Shown one piece after another: positions 23,850 through 32,669 of a stretch of DNA of 41,401 nt. The first letter of the stretch is position 1. Every line of letters starts with the position of its first letter. Where the stretch lies: the NCBI GenBank assembly GCA_947168965.1, contig CAMVNW010000008.1, forward strand, positions 1-41,401. Reading direction: 5' to 3'. Position numbers and translations under genes: made by a program. Origin of the DNA: an uncultured Caryophanales bacterium (lineage in GTDB: Bacteria; Bacillota_I; Bacilli_A; RF39; UBA660). The notes below the pieces were generated by a model that made no database searches, was not told the DNA's origin, and saw only the letters and a program-made list of their open reading frames with translations.

Positions 23850-25287
23850 ATAAATCGAATGTTAATTCTTTAACATATCTTTTAATAAATTCATTGTCAC
23901 AATAAGTAATTTCTATATATATTTGTGTTTCTGTTACCTTTCTTACATATACTTGTATATTTTTATAATTATTAATTAATTCATTTACTTCTTGTTGTAT
24001 AGAATTATTAATTTCTTCTTCTTTTTCTTTATCGTTTATTATTCTAACTTTTTGATATTTAAAAGAATCATCACAATTACGAATCTCTTCTACATTCATA
24101 TTATTTAAATATATTTTTTTTCTTTCACAAGAAATGTTTTTACTTTCTAATGTAAACCTACTTCTATATTTTTTTAACATTTTGTAATCTGCAAAAATTT
24201 TTTTAACTTCATTATTATATGTATCTTTAGTCATTGTGCATTCTGCAAATGAAAAATATTCATCATTATTAATTGATGTTCCATAATGTGCTTCATATAT
24301 AAATGTAAAGTTATTTTTATCTAGTCTTTTTATATATTCATCTAGTAATTGTTTATTTTCTTCATCTTTTTTTTCGTAGGAAGCAAAATGTATTAATGCA
24401 TAATCGTCTATTAAATCAGTATGAGGTTTTTTTATTTCTCTATATTCACGATACTCTGATAACATTATATTTTTTATTCCTTCATATGTTCCATCATATA
24501 TACTATTATTATTTTTATATTTGTAATAGTAGTTGAAAAGTCTTGGATTATCTTTTGTATATAACATTATTCTATCATCACTTTTTATGTTAAGTATATT
24601 TATATTTGGTATTTCTATTCCTGCTGATGTTATATAAAATGGTGTATTTATATCGAAATTTCTAGCATATTTTAATGATTCGTCTTCAATAGTTGGTATA
24701 TAATTTTCATATATTTTAATTAATTCATTTGATTCATTAAATCTTATTCTATTAATTTCTGATTTTACTATAATTGAAGCTGTATCATAATATGCATGTG
24801 AAAGTAGCCTAATTAAGTTATTTGTATTTACTATATCACTAAGAGTTATTTCATTACCTGTTGTTAAATCTATATTTAATGTTTTATATAAATTATCGTT
24901 ATCTTTTTTAGTTTCTGTATAAACAGATAATATATTAAATGCATTTAAGGATACATATGAATCTGCATATTCATATTTATTTAATTTTGCAACCATATTA
25001 TAAAGTTTTCTATTTATTTCTGCTTCTATTTTTTTATTTTTTAATCCAGATATTTTTATATATGAGAAATGTTGTTCTTTATCTATGTATAATTTTTCAG
25101 TATATAAATCATTTTCATCATAATATCCTGTATAATCAATAAATTCATATTCATCTAGTGATTCTTTTTCTACTATTTCAGGTTCAATTGGTTCTATTAT
25201 TACTTCTCTTTTATTTTTTGAATATATGAATATTCCTATTAATAAGAATATCCATATAATAATAATTATTATTTTCCCCTTTTTCAT
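23848..25287 (-). CDS. Membrane-anchored DUF3298/RsiV-PdaC-like protein, tandem paralogue 2
   Basis: About 479 residues. MKKGKIIIIIIWIFLLIGIF is one N-terminal anchor. The extracytoplasmic part contains SYIKISGLKNKKIEAEIN, LNAFNILSVYTE, LNIDLTTGNEITLSDI and FYITSAGIEIPNIN. These are the strand pattern of DUF4163/DUF3298 domains seen in RsiV and PdaC. The C-terminal half is unassigned (CTMTKDTYN, ISCERKKIYLNNMNVEEI). It is clearly homologous end to end with the neighbouring gene (25339-26847), so a tandem duplication. The start at 25287 has AAGAGGTG upstream; the longer frame to 25329 is rejected. The exact function is not known. Confidence 0.65.
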   Translation of the reverse strand: MKKGKIIIIIIWIFLLIGIFIYSKNKREVIIEPIEPEIVEKESLDEYEFIDYTGYYDENDLYTEKLYIDKEQHFSYIKISGLKNKKIEAEINRKLYNMVAKLNKYEYADSYVSLNAFNILSVYTETKKDNDNLYKTLNIDLTTGNEITLSDIVNTNNLIRLLSHAYYDTASIIVKSEINRIRFNESNELIKIYENYIPTIEDESLKYARNFDINTPFYITSAGIEIPNINILNIKSDDRIMLYTKDNPRLFNYYYKYKNNNSIYDGTYEGIKNIMLSEYREYREIKKPHTDLIDDYALIHFASYEKKDEENKQLLDEYIKRLDKNNFTFIYEAHYGTSINNDEYFSFAECTMTKDTYNNEVKKIFADYKMLKKYRSRFTLESKNISCERKKIYLNNMNVEEIRNCDDSFKYQKVRIINDKEKEEEINNSIQQEVNELINNYKNIQVYVRKVTETQIYIEITYCDNEFIKRYVKELTFDL

Positions 25288-25318
25288 AATAACACCTCTT
25301 AAAAAGATTATAACATAA

Positions 25319-25342
25319 AAGAACTCCATATTGGAATTCTAT
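25319..25342 (-). terminator. Terminator between the two DUF3298-like paralogues
   Basis: AGAATTCC / GGAGTTCT arms (one G-U pair) followed by TTTTATG on the minus strand, overlapping the stop of the first paralogue. It may be partial, allowing read-through to the second. Confidence 0.55.
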
Positions 25343-26847
25343 TTTAAACTAAATGAATGAGTTCCTTGTATACGCTTATCTGAGTTATTTTTTGAATGAT
25401 ATACTTCTATTTCAATAGTATCTTCAGTTACATTTTTTACTGAGCTATATGCATTATCAAAGCCATATTGTTTATTAATCGATTCTATTCTATCATTTAA
25501 TTCTTTTTTTATTTTTTCAGTCAATTCAGGATTATTCTTTATGACTAGTTCTTTATCACTACTATCTATTGGACCTATTTCCATTACATTTTCATTTTGT
25601 TTATATATTTTAACTGTTCTACATGTTATGTTTTCATTTTCTATATCAAATGGTATATGTCTTTCATTACCATTTAAAATGTAATCGAAATATCTATTTT
25701 TTTCTGTTGAATCATATAGTTCTTTTGTCATGGAACATTCATTAATAATAATATAGTCTTCTAGTTCATAAGCGTCAAAAATCGCAGTAAATTTTGTTTT
25801 ATCTAATTCTTTAACATATCCATCAAATATTTCTTTCGCAGTTTCTAATATTTTATCTTCTCTATCAGAATAATAAATAACTCCATAATTATCTAATTCT
25901 TTTACATGTGGCTTTCTAACTCCTGAATATTGATTAACATATAACATGTTTTTTGTACCTTCATATGTACCATCAAATATACTTTCATCTGTTTTAAATT
26001 TGTAATAGAAATTGAAAAGTCTTGGATTTTTATCTATGCTTATTTTTATTTGAACATTTATTTTTGCGTTTCCTAATTTTATATTTGGTAATACTATTCC
26101 AAAAGGTGTTATATAGAAATCTGTATTTTCATCAATACTTCGTGCAATTTTTAAAGACTCTTCATCTATATTTTCAATTAATTTATCTAGTTCTGCATTT
26201 TCTATTTGTGATTCATCACTTCTTTTTTTTATTTCTTCAATATCTTCACAATTATTATTAACACAGTATTCATAATAATTTATGTCTCTTTCATTATAAT
26301 TTTTTTCTCTTTCTATTTGTGTAAATATGACATCATAGTACTCTTCACTTATTATTCTTTTTATATTTTTTATATTTAATATACTATTAATAGTTAGTTT
26401 TTCACCTGTTCTAAGGTCAATATTTAATACTTTGGATAGTTCAAATGCTCCATCATACGCTGCTACTTCTACAGATAACACGTTAAATGCATTTAGTGAT
26501 GGTCTTGAAGAAATATATTTATATCCATTATTCATTAATTCAGTAACCATTTCATATAATTCTTTGTTTATTTTTTCTTCTAGTTCTTTATCTTTTAATC
26601 CAGATATTTTCAAGTATGAGATATTATTTTCTCCATCAACATATATTTGTTCTGTTTCTAAGTCGTTTTCGTTATAATACCCTTTATAATCAATATATTG
26701 AAAACTACTTAAGTCTTCTGTTTCAATTACAGGTGGTTCAATTGTTTCAATTGGTTCTATTACTTCTTTTTTATTTTTTGAATATATGAATATTCCGGTT
26801 AATGATAATATCCATATAATTATTATTATTATTTTTCCCCTTTTCAT
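25339..26847 (-). CDS. Membrane-anchored DUF3298/RsiV-PdaC-like protein, tandem paralogue 1
   Basis: A 502-residue protein with the same N-terminal anchor (MKRGKIIIIIIWILSLTGIF) and the same blocks as its neighbour: SYLKISGLKDKELEEKIN, LNAFNVLSVEVA, LNIDLRTGEKLTINSI, FYITPFGIVLPNIK, NPRLFNFYYKF, FDGTYEGTKN and CSMTKELYD. It has an extra acidic insert (CVNNNCEDIEEIKKRSDESQ) absent from paralogue 2. The GIVLPNIK-type strand is typical of DUF3298, which binds or senses wall fragments in RsiV and PdaC. A PstS-like gene ends seven bases upstream, so they share a transcript. Confidence 0.65.
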   Translation of the reverse strand: MKRGKIIIIIIWILSLTGIFIYSKNKKEVIEPIETIEPPVIETEDLSSFQYIDYKGYYNENDLETEQIYVDGENNISYLKISGLKDKELEEKINKELYEMVTELMNNGYKYISSRPSLNAFNVLSVEVAAYDGAFELSKVLNIDLRTGEKLTINSILNIKNIKRIISEEYYDVIFTQIEREKNYNERDINYYEYCVNNNCEDIEEIKKRSDESQIENAELDKLIENIDEESLKIARSIDENTDFYITPFGIVLPNIKLGNAKINVQIKISIDKNPRLFNFYYKFKTDESIFDGTYEGTKNMLYVNQYSGVRKPHVKELDNYGVIYYSDREDKILETAKEIFDGYVKELDKTKFTAIFDAYELEDYIIINECSMTKELYDSTEKNRYFDYILNGNERHIPFDIENENITCRTVKIYKQNENVMEIGPIDSSDKELVIKNNPELTEKIKKELNDRIESINKQYGFDNAYSSVKNVTEDTIEIEVYHSKNNSDKRIQGTHSFSLK

Positions 26848-26854
26848 GATTCAC

Positions 26855-27796
26855 CTATTTACAAGGAACATATCCTGCTTTAGTCGCAACTTCTTGTCCT
26901 CTTTTTGATAACATATCTTCTTTTAGTTTTAAAACGTTTTCGTTTGTTTCGTCTTTTCTTGTTACTATATAATAAGCTGTTAATATTGGATATGATTCAT
27001 CTTTAATAGTATCATATGTTGGTTTAATTCCATTAATTCCTAAGTATTTTAAATCTTCACTATAATACATTTCATTTGCATAATAGTAATATGAATATCC
27101 TATTGCGTTTAATCCATTTTCATAATCAGAAACATATTCAATAATTCCTGCCATTGATAGTGTTACTTGTTCTTTAGGTGTTCTAGCTTTAACTGGTAAT
27201 TCTTTCATAACTAGACTATATAATCCTGTTTGACTTCCTGAGTTTTCTGGTCTTTGATATGCGATTATTTCAGCATCATCTCCACCTACTTCTTTCCAGT
27301 TAGTTATTTCTCCTGAATAAATTTTTCTTATTTCATCAAAAGTTAATGAGTCTACTTTGTTATCTTTATTTACGAAGAATACAAATCCTTCATTTACTAC
27401 TTTTGTTACTTCTAGTTCTACATTTGCGTCACTAGCTCTTTTTAATTCGTCTTCACTTGGTTCTGTTACAACTATTAAGTCTGCTTCATTGTTTATTAGT
27501 TTTGTGTATGCTGGATCTGTGTTAGTATATTCTACTCCCATCTCCTCAGTTGTTTTCCCTGTAAAGTTAAGTACAAATGCATCTACTAATGGTTGAGTCG
27601 CAAGTGATGCATCTACTCTTGGTAAAGTTTCTTTTGTGTATAATATTTCGTCTGATAGTTTTTCTTCTTTAGGTGCTTTTACTATTAAAAAATAATATGC
27701 AGCCATACAACTGATAATCATTAATAGTATTAATACTACATAACTTAAAATTCCTGTTTTTTTAGAGTTTGGTTCTCTATTTAGTTCTTCATTCAT
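26855..27796 (-). CDS. PstS-like phosphate-binding protein, membrane anchored (orphan)
   Basis: About 313 residues. A short cytoplasmic N-terminus is followed by a transmembrane segment (about 18-40, GILSYVVLILLMIISCMAAYYFL). The rest is a PBP-like domain: PRVDASLATQPLVDAF, EADLIVVTEPSEDEL, VNEGFVFFVNKDNKVDSLTF, IRKIYSGEITNWKEVGG, QRPENSGSQTG and NAIGYSYYYY. The GEITNW and R-x-x-x-SGS/T motifs are those of phosphate-binding PstS. No pstCAB genes are in the window, so it is either an accessory phosphate sensor or a solitary binding protein. ATG 27796 with TAGGAGTGG upstream is preferred over the frame start at 27829. Confidence 0.85.
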   Translation of the reverse strand: MNEELNREPNSKKTGILSYVVLILLMIISCMAAYYFLIVKAPKEEKLSDEILYTKETLPRVDASLATQPLVDAFVLNFTGKTTEEMGVEYTNTDPAYTKLINNEADLIVVTEPSEDELKRASDANVELEVTKVVNEGFVFFVNKDNKVDSLTFDEIRKIYSGEITNWKEVGGDDAEIIAYQRPENSGSQTGLYSLVMKELPVKARTPKEQVTLSMAGIIEYVSDYENGLNAIGYSYYYYANEMYYSEDLKYLGINGIKPTYDTIKDESYPILTAYYIVTRKDETNENVLKLKEDMLSKRGQEVATKAGYVPCK

Positions 27797-27856
27797 TATT
27801 CCACTCCTATTCTGATTAAATAATAACATTATTTTTTTATTTTTTCAATATATTTC

Positions 27857-27881
27857 AAAAAAATCCCAAAATGGGATTAAT
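27857..27881 (-). terminator. Terminator after the small beta-protein pair
   Basis: AATCCCA / TGGGATT arms overlapping the stop, then TTTTTTT on the minus strand. Confidence 0.8.
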
Positions 27882-28413
27882 TTGTAAGTGTTATTGATCC
27901 TGAATCTATGGGTAAATTATCATAATTTGCATCTGTTAAATTAATTGTTCTTGTGGCTCCTGGAGTATTTATTATTTCAATAGTTTCTGTTTGTGTTGCT
28001 AATGATGTACTTTGTACTGTACTATCGAATTCATGATCACCATCTGATGCGGTTTGCTTATAATATACTAGAGGTGCTCCTGTATCAGCAAATGGTACAT
28101 TATTAAATACTGCGTTACCTTCAGTATCTGTTGTAATTACACTACCATATTCTGTTCCTGTTGAATCTGTTCTTATAAATGTTGCGCCTACTATGGGTGT
28201 TCCTGCTGTAGTTCCAGTATCCGTTACATGAAGTGTTAATGTTCCTGTTGCTGAAATTGTAAATGCATAAGTGTTAGTAGCAGCATCTACTGTGATACTA
28301 CTTGGTGTTAGTGATGCATTATCATATCCAGTTACTTCTGCTGTTGCGGTATAAGTATCATTGATTAACTCTGTTTGACCTGTACCATTTGTAATGGTTA
28401 CTATTTTTGCCAT
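27877..28413 (-). CDS. Thr/Ser-rich beta-sandwich protein of unknown function (178 aa)
   Basis: No signal peptide or membrane segment. It is rich in Thr and low in Lys, unlike its neighbours. Residues about 60-135 (TGTLTLHVTDTGTTAGTPIVG, ATFIRTDSTGTEYG, DTEGNAVFNNVPF, VYYKQTASDGDHEF) resemble a prealbumin/Cna-B or SpaA-like fold. The C-terminus (TRTINLTDANYDNLPIDSGS) matches that of the upstream 114-residue protein, which ends with the same motif. Its ATG overlaps the upstream stop by 13 nt; GAGGAGAG lies seven bases before. The lack of an export signal makes a phage-tail-like or cytosolic structural role as likely as a surface one. Confidence 0.6.
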   Translation of the reverse strand: MAKIVTITNGTGQTELINDTYTATAEVTGYDNASLTPSSITVDAATNTYAFTISATGTLTLHVTDTGTTAGTPIVGATFIRTDSTGTEYGSVITTDTEGNAVFNNVPFADTGAPLVYYKQTASDGDHEFDSTVQSTSLATQTETIEIINTPGATRTINLTDANYDNLPIDSGSITLTN

Positions 28414-28745
28414 AAAAATATCTCTCCTCTTTCTATAGGTAGATTATAATATAAATCTACTAATGAAATAGTGATAGTTCTTGGATTATATAATGCATGT
28501 GTAAATATAAATGTATATTTACATTTTTTTGTTACATATAGATATGTATTTATTTTTTCATTTAGGAAATATGCTTTTACTTTATATATGTTTTCTTCTT
28601 TTAAATCTACTTTAATTATTCCATTATATGTTATTCCTTCATATATTTTTTTATTATTACAATATATTTTTACTTTTACTTGATATTTATCATTATATCC
28701 TGCACCTATAAATTTTAATATTTTTATATTACCATCACCTTTCAC
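28401..28745 (-). CDS. Small protein of unknown function sharing a C-terminal motif with its neighbour
   Basis: A 114-residue, Lys/Tyr-rich, beta-predicted protein (KYQVKVKIYCNNKKIYEGIT then YNGIIKVDLKEENIYKVKAY). It ends PRTITISLVDLYYNLPIERGEIFLWQK. That end aligns with the end of the following protein (x-RTI-x-L-x-D-x-x-Y-x-NLPI-x-x-G-x-I). The frame opens with GTG at 28745. The AAAGGTG site lies after this GTG with no suitable ATG beyond it, so the start is uncertain. It overlaps the next gene by 13 nt. Confidence 0.55.
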   Translation of the reverse strand: MKGDGNIKILKFIGAGYNDKYQVKVKIYCNNKKIYEGITYNGIIKVDLKEENIYKVKAYFLNEKINTYLYVTKKCKYTFIFTHALYNPRTITISLVDLYYNLPIERGEIFLWQK

Positions 28746-28791
28746 TTTATTATATACGGTAATATATTTTTTTTAAATTATTTAAACCTAA

Positions 28792-28812
28792 AAAAGGATC
28801 AATTTGATCCTT
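28792..28812 (-). terminator. Terminator after the thioredoxin-like gene
   Basis: AAGGATC / GATCCTT arms spanning the stop, then TTTTTTAGG on the minus strand. Confidence 0.75.
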
Positions 28813-29242
28813 CTGTATAAATATAATTATTAATCCATTCTTCAAATTTTTTTGAATCTTGGTATTTATCTAAATCTTTATCTTTATTTGCATCTAGATA
28901 TTCAATTATTTTTCCATCTTTAACAAGTATTATTGATGGAGCATATCTAACTTCTCTATAAAATGAAGTTTTTTTAAATTGTTCAAATGGTATTCCATAG
29001 AAATCTATTTTATATTTTTCCATATATTCTTTAAATATGTTTTCACAAGGAATTTTAAATGTACAGTAGTTATTATATGTATATAATACATAAGTATCAT
29101 TTTTTAAATCATCTAAATTTTTAATTGTTATAAATTTTCCTTCATTATAGTATTTGTTATTCAGATGAAATTTTTCTATTTGTTTTTTACTACATCCTGT
29201 TATTAATAGTAAAGTTATTATTAATAATACTACTTTTTTCAT
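28799..29242 (-). CDS. Lipoprotein with thioredoxin-like fold
   Basis: A 147-residue protein. MKKVVLLIITLLLITGCSKK is a lipoprotein signal with lipobox ITGC (Cys17). The mature part has YVLYTYNNYCTFKIPCENIF (Cys pair spaced by five), IDFYGIPFEQF, then YAPSIILVKDGKIIEYLDA with the cis-Pro expected of thioredoxin folds. The Cys spacing is not CXXC, so redox activity is uncertain. It overlaps the rhodanese-like gene by one base (TAATG), so they are co-translated and probably act together outside the membrane. Confidence 0.75.
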   Translation of the reverse strand: MKKVVLLIITLLLITGCSKKQIEKFHLNNKYYNEGKFITIKNLDDLKNDTYVLYTYNNYCTFKIPCENIFKEYMEKYKIDFYGIPFEQFKKTSFYREVRYAPSIILVKDGKIIEYLDANKDKDLDKYQDSKKFEEWINNYIYTEGSN

Positions 29243-29901
29243 TATTTAACCTCTGTTAGATTTTTAAAGTCTATATCATGATATGTTACTTTATAGAAAT
29301 CGTATTTGTCATTATTTTTTACTTCTACATTATTATTTCCATTATAATACCAATAACCACCTACGTTATAGATTTTATTTTCATCCCATCCTAGTGACAC
29401 TAATAAGTTTTTAGTCATTCCAGCGTAGCCGCCACCACCACAGATTAGAAATATGTTTTTATCTTTTGGAAAGTAATATTCTAATATTTCTAATGATTCT
29501 TTGTAATTAGGAATATATTTTCCATCTTTTTCTTTGAATAGTGTTTTTCCTTTATATGATTCACCTACTGCTTCTGGTAATCCTTTTACTTCAGTTAATA
29601 GTGGATATGGTACTACTTCAAATCCTTTTATAAATCCTGAAAGGTATGAGTCTCCTCCTATTGCTTCATAGTTTCCAGGATCTTTTAACATTCTCATATC
29701 TCTATATACTGAATCAGATCTATTTAAATAATTATCTATTGTTTCTTCATTTATATTTTTATCAATACCTAGCATTCCTCTTTCTCCACCTGTTACTTCT
29801 GGTAGTGGAAGACTTTTTTCTTTTTTATTAAATATCATATATCCTAATAATAGTCCTAATGATAAAGCTATTACTGTTATTAAAATGTTTTTTAGTTTCA
29901 T
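29242..29901 (-). CDS. Membrane-anchored rhodanese-like protein
   Basis: A 219-residue protein with one N-terminal anchor (about 5-25). The rhodanese-like domain has the active-site loop FLICGGGGYAGMTKNLLVSLGW (single Cys in C-G-G-G-G-Y-A) and YNVGGYWYYNG, typical of single-domain rhodaneses. An extra segment (about 60-130) contains NRSDSVYRDMRMLKDPGNYE and GGDSYLSGFIKG. Rhodaneses move sulfane sulfur. The pairing with a thioredoxin-like lipoprotein suggests an extracytoplasmic thiol/sulfur function (inference). AGGAGG precedes the ATG. Confidence 0.78.
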   Translation of the reverse strand: MKLKNILITVIALSLGLLLGYMIFNKKEKSLPLPEVTGGERGMLGIDKNINEETIDNYLNRSDSVYRDMRMLKDPGNYEAIGGDSYLSGFIKGFEVVPYPLLTEVKGLPEAVGESYKGKTLFKEKDGKYIPNYKESLEILEYYFPKDKNIFLICGGGGYAGMTKNLLVSLGWDENKIYNVGGYWYYNGNNNVEVKNNDKYDFYKVTYHDIDFKNLTEVK

Positions 29902-29928
29902 AATTACCTCCTATCATGTCTAATTGTA

Positions 29929-30675
29929 TCATATTTTTAATTTTAATGCTTTTGTAAATTCTATTATATCACCATCATATTTTGTTTCTTTTACAAATCC
30001 ATCATATGCGGTTTGTCCTTTATTAATTATATATAGTTTTTTGTTCTTATTGAATCTCATATCTACTATAAAGTCATGTACTAATGAAGCAGCTGGATTT
30101 ACTAATAAACTACTTCCTATTACTAATAATGTATTTGCTTTTTTGATTTCTTCCATTGAATGCATTAAGTTAAATGTATCTAGTTGTTCTTCATAAAGTA
30201 CTATGTCAGGTCTTATAATATTACCACATTCACACATTGGTACTAAATCCATATTAATTATGTCTTCTAATTTATATTTTTTATTACATTTTGTACAGTA
30301 GAAGTTTTCTGCATTACCATGTAGTTCTATTACATTTTTTGTTCCTGCTTTTTTATCTAGGTTATCTATATTTTGTGTTATTACAGAGTTTACGTATCCT
30401 TTTTCTTCTAATTCACTTATTAAAAAATGTGCTTCATTAGGTTTAACTTCATTTATTAAATTATCCCTGAAGAATTTATAAAACTCTTTTGGATTATTTA
30501 TAAAATAACTATGTGAAAGTATTGTTTCAGCATTTATGTTTTCTTTATATAATCCAAATTCTCCTCTAAAGTCTTTTATACCACTGGCTGTTGACATTCC
30601 AGCTCCTGTAAAAACCACAACATTTTTCTTTTCTAGTTGTAATAAAAAATCATTTATAAATTTATCTAATTCCAT
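29929..30675 (-). CDS. Sirtuin (NAD-dependent protein deacylase)
   Basis: About 248 residues. It has NVVVFTGAGMSTASGIKDFRG (NAD site), TQNIDNLDKKAGTKNVIELHGN (catalytic His), a CTKCNKKYKLEDI...MCECG zinc ribbon, and LLVIGSSLLVNPAA. It removes acetyl or acyl groups from lysines using NAD in the cytoplasm. GAGGG precedes ATG 30675; the longer frame to 30729 overlaps the upstream gene and is rejected. It follows the DUF3592-like gene by one base, so the two are translationally linked. Confidence 0.93.
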   Translation of the reverse strand: MELDKFINDFLLQLEKKNVVVFTGAGMSTASGIKDFRGEFGLYKENINAETILSHSYFINNPKEFYKFFRDNLINEVKPNEAHFLISELEEKGYVNSVITQNIDNLDKKAGTKNVIELHGNAENFYCTKCNKKYKLEDIINMDLVPMCECGNIIRPDIVLYEEQLDTFNLMHSMEEIKKANTLLVIGSSLLVNPAASLVHDFIVDMRFNKNKKLYIINKGQTAYDGFVKETKYDGDIIEFTKALKLKI

Positions 30676-30676
30676 A

Positions 30677-31402
30677 TTACCCTCTATAATAGTCGTCTGG
30701 TAAATTACCATTTTTTCTATTAATATCAAAATCTATATAATAATTATTAGTATCATTTTCATCTATTAACAAGTCTACAGTACTTGAATCACTTTTTTTA
30801 AATATTTGACTACTAGTTAGAGTCGCTAATTCTCCTGTTGGAAGTCTATATTCAACTCTTATACGTTGTAATGCTTGTTCATTTATAGATAAATTGGTAT
30901 TTTCTAAATCAAAAGGTAGTCCTTTTACTAGTTTTCCTGTTTCATTTAGTTTTTTAAGTCTTTTAATTTTCTTATTTACTTTACTAGTTAATAATACTCC
31001 TGGTATTATAAATCCTATTGGAATGATATTTAATATTAATAATATTTTATTTTCTTTTAATGAATAATCTGTTATACATTTAGATGGATTTTTTGAATCA
31101 TAGTATACCTTACCATTTCTTATTTTGGATATATAGCTTGATGATGAAGATGGTTTGCATTTATATTGTTTGCCATCAATATTATAATAGTATACCGGTT
31201 TGTACATTGTATCTCCATCACTATTTTCATGTGACTCAATTTCTATATGTCTTGTTACAACATATGAATCGAACGATTTTTTTCTTATTATATTTATAGC
31301 TATAATACCATCAAGTATTAGTAATATAAGTATACCCATATAGATGCATGTTCTATATAGTATTCTTTCTGTTTTTAAATTCTTATAATTTATATCGTAC
31401 AT
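30677..31402 (-). CDS. DUF3592-like two-pass membrane protein
   Basis: A 241-residue protein. TM1 is about 18-38 and TM2 about 123-143. Between them is an extracytoplasmic segment YKPVYYYNIDGKQYKCKPSS and GKVYYDSKNPSKCI, the pattern of DUF3592 proteins. A cytoplasmic C-terminal part has QALQRIRVEYRLPTGELATL and DLLIDENDTNNYYIDFDIN. Function unknown. AAGGAG lies upstream; it is in the run 32167-29929. Confidence 0.65.
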   Translation of the reverse strand: MYDINYKNLKTERILYRTCIYMGILILLILDGIIAINIIRKKSFDSYVVTRHIEIESHENSDGDTMYKPVYYYNIDGKQYKCKPSSSSSYISKIRNGKVYYDSKNPSKCITDYSLKENKILLILNIIPIGFIIPGVLLTSKVNKKIKRLKKLNETGKLVKGLPFDLENTNLSINEQALQRIRVEYRLPTGELATLTSSQIFKKSDSSTVDLLIDENDTNNYYIDFDINRKNGNLPDDYYRG

Positions 31403-31411
31403 ATTAACTCC

Positions 31412-32167
31412 TTAATACCTTCTTTTATGATTATTCTTTTGCGTAAGACTTTTTTTATTAAAGTTTTCTTCTAGGGCTTTTTTATATAGTAGTCCTATTT
31501 GTTTTACTTGTGGATTATCACTTTCTGATAGTTTTGTAATTTCTTTTGCTTGATACATTAATTCATTAATATATTTTTGTAAATCACTCAATATTTGTTT
31601 TAATACATTTTTTTGTCTTATTTCTTTTATGATTAATTCTAATACTTTATCAAATAATTCATTATTTTCATCTAAGTTTTGATCAAAGTTTATGAATTTA
31701 TGATTTTCATATTTTTCTGGTGATTTAAGTTGAGTATTTAATTTATGTTTTATTTCTTTTAATACAACAAAATCACTAGACCCTGTAATATTTCTAATTT
31801 CACTTAAAGGTACTCTTCCATTATAATTAGGTAGTTTCTTATCTTTAGCTCCAAGATATGAGATATTATATCCTTCTTCATCTATCATGTTTGTATTAAT
31901 TGTAATTATATCAGTATAATGTTTTTTATTGTTTTTTGAAAGTATTTCTAAATAATCTTGTTCATCATATTTAATTTCAAATACTTCTTTTAATGCATCA
32001 TATAATTCTTGTTCATCTAAGTCTAATATTTTGTTTTCAAGTAAGAAATTAGCTTTTTTTAGATGTGTTTTAATGGATTCAATAAATTTATCTATATCAT
32101 AATTATTTAATTCTATATCTCTTTCTGTTTCTTCTTTTAAATTAATTTTTTTTAATACTAGTTTCAT
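31412..32167 (-). CDS. Cytosolic protein of unknown function (251 aa)
   Basis: No family recognised and no signal or membrane segment. The N-terminal ~110 residues are acidic and helical (DIDKFIESIKTHLKKANFLL, LDEQELYDALKEVFEIKY). A beta stretch (IITINTNMIDEEGYNISYLG) and a helical end with QKNVLKQILSDLQKYINEL follow. GAGGTG precedes the ATG. It is first in a run with the DUF3592-like and sirtuin genes (10-nt gap). Confidence 0.6.
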   Translation of the reverse strand: MKLVLKKINLKEETERDIELNNYDIDKFIESIKTHLKKANFLLENKILDLDEQELYDALKEVFEIKYDEQDYLEILSKNNKKHYTDIITINTNMIDEEGYNISYLGAKDKKLPNYNGRVPLSEIRNITGSSDFVVLKEIKHKLNTQLKSPEKYENHKFINFDQNLDENNELFDKVLELIIKEIRQKNVLKQILSDLQKYINELMYQAKEITKLSESDNPQVKQIGLLYKKALEENFNKKSLTQKNNHKRRY

Positions 32168-32217
32168 AGTTACACCTCATTTTATTTATACTAAAAATAA
32201 TAATTTATGTCAATAAA

Positions 32218-32238
32218 AAAGACTGTATAGCAGTCTTA
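32218..32238 (-). terminator. Terminator after the PNPOx-like gene
   Basis: AAGACTG / CAGTCTT arms, 5-base loop, then TTTTTTATTG on the minus strand. Confidence 0.85.
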
Positions 32239-32628
32239 AAAGTTTATTATTTTTGGTTCTTCTGTAAATGAAGAAATAACAGCTTTTCCTGATTCAAAGT
32301 ATAGTACTGCAGTATTGTCATCGTATTCACTATACATGTTTCTTAATTCAGGATTTTTATCTAACATATCTTTTTTTGCTTCTATTCTATCGTCTAGTTT
32401 TAGAGTACCTGAAACTCTTATCCATTTTGAGTCTTTAAATGCACATAGTTCTACTTTATTGTTTTTTTCTATTTGTTTAAATACGTCTTTTTTCTTTCCT
32501 GTTTCTATATATAGATGATTTTCAAATATTTCTGCAGTACCAAATGGTCTTACTCTTGGTTGATCATTATCTAATGTCGCTAAAAAATATACTCCACAAC
32601 TTTTTAAAAATTCTTGAACTTCTTTCAT
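32236..32628 (-). CDS. Pyridoxamine 5'-phosphate oxidase family (split-barrel flavin-binding) protein
   Basis: A 130-residue split-barrel protein. It has FLKSCGVYFLATLDNDQPRVRPFGTAEIF, LYIETGKKKDVFKQIEKNNKVEL and WIRVSGTLKLDD. These small proteins bind FMN or F420-type cofactors and reduce varied substrates; the substrate is unknown. AAGGAGG precedes the start; it looks like a single-gene transcript. Confidence 0.9.
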   Translation of the reverse strand: MKEVQEFLKSCGVYFLATLDNDQPRVRPFGTAEIFENHLYIETGKKKDVFKQIEKNNKVELCAFKDSKWIRVSGTLKLDDRIEAKKDMLDKNPELRNMYSEYDDNTAVLYFESGKAVISSFTEEPKIINF

Positions 32629-32669
32629 ATATCCTCCTTAGTTATATTATACACCTTTTTTAGTTTTTT

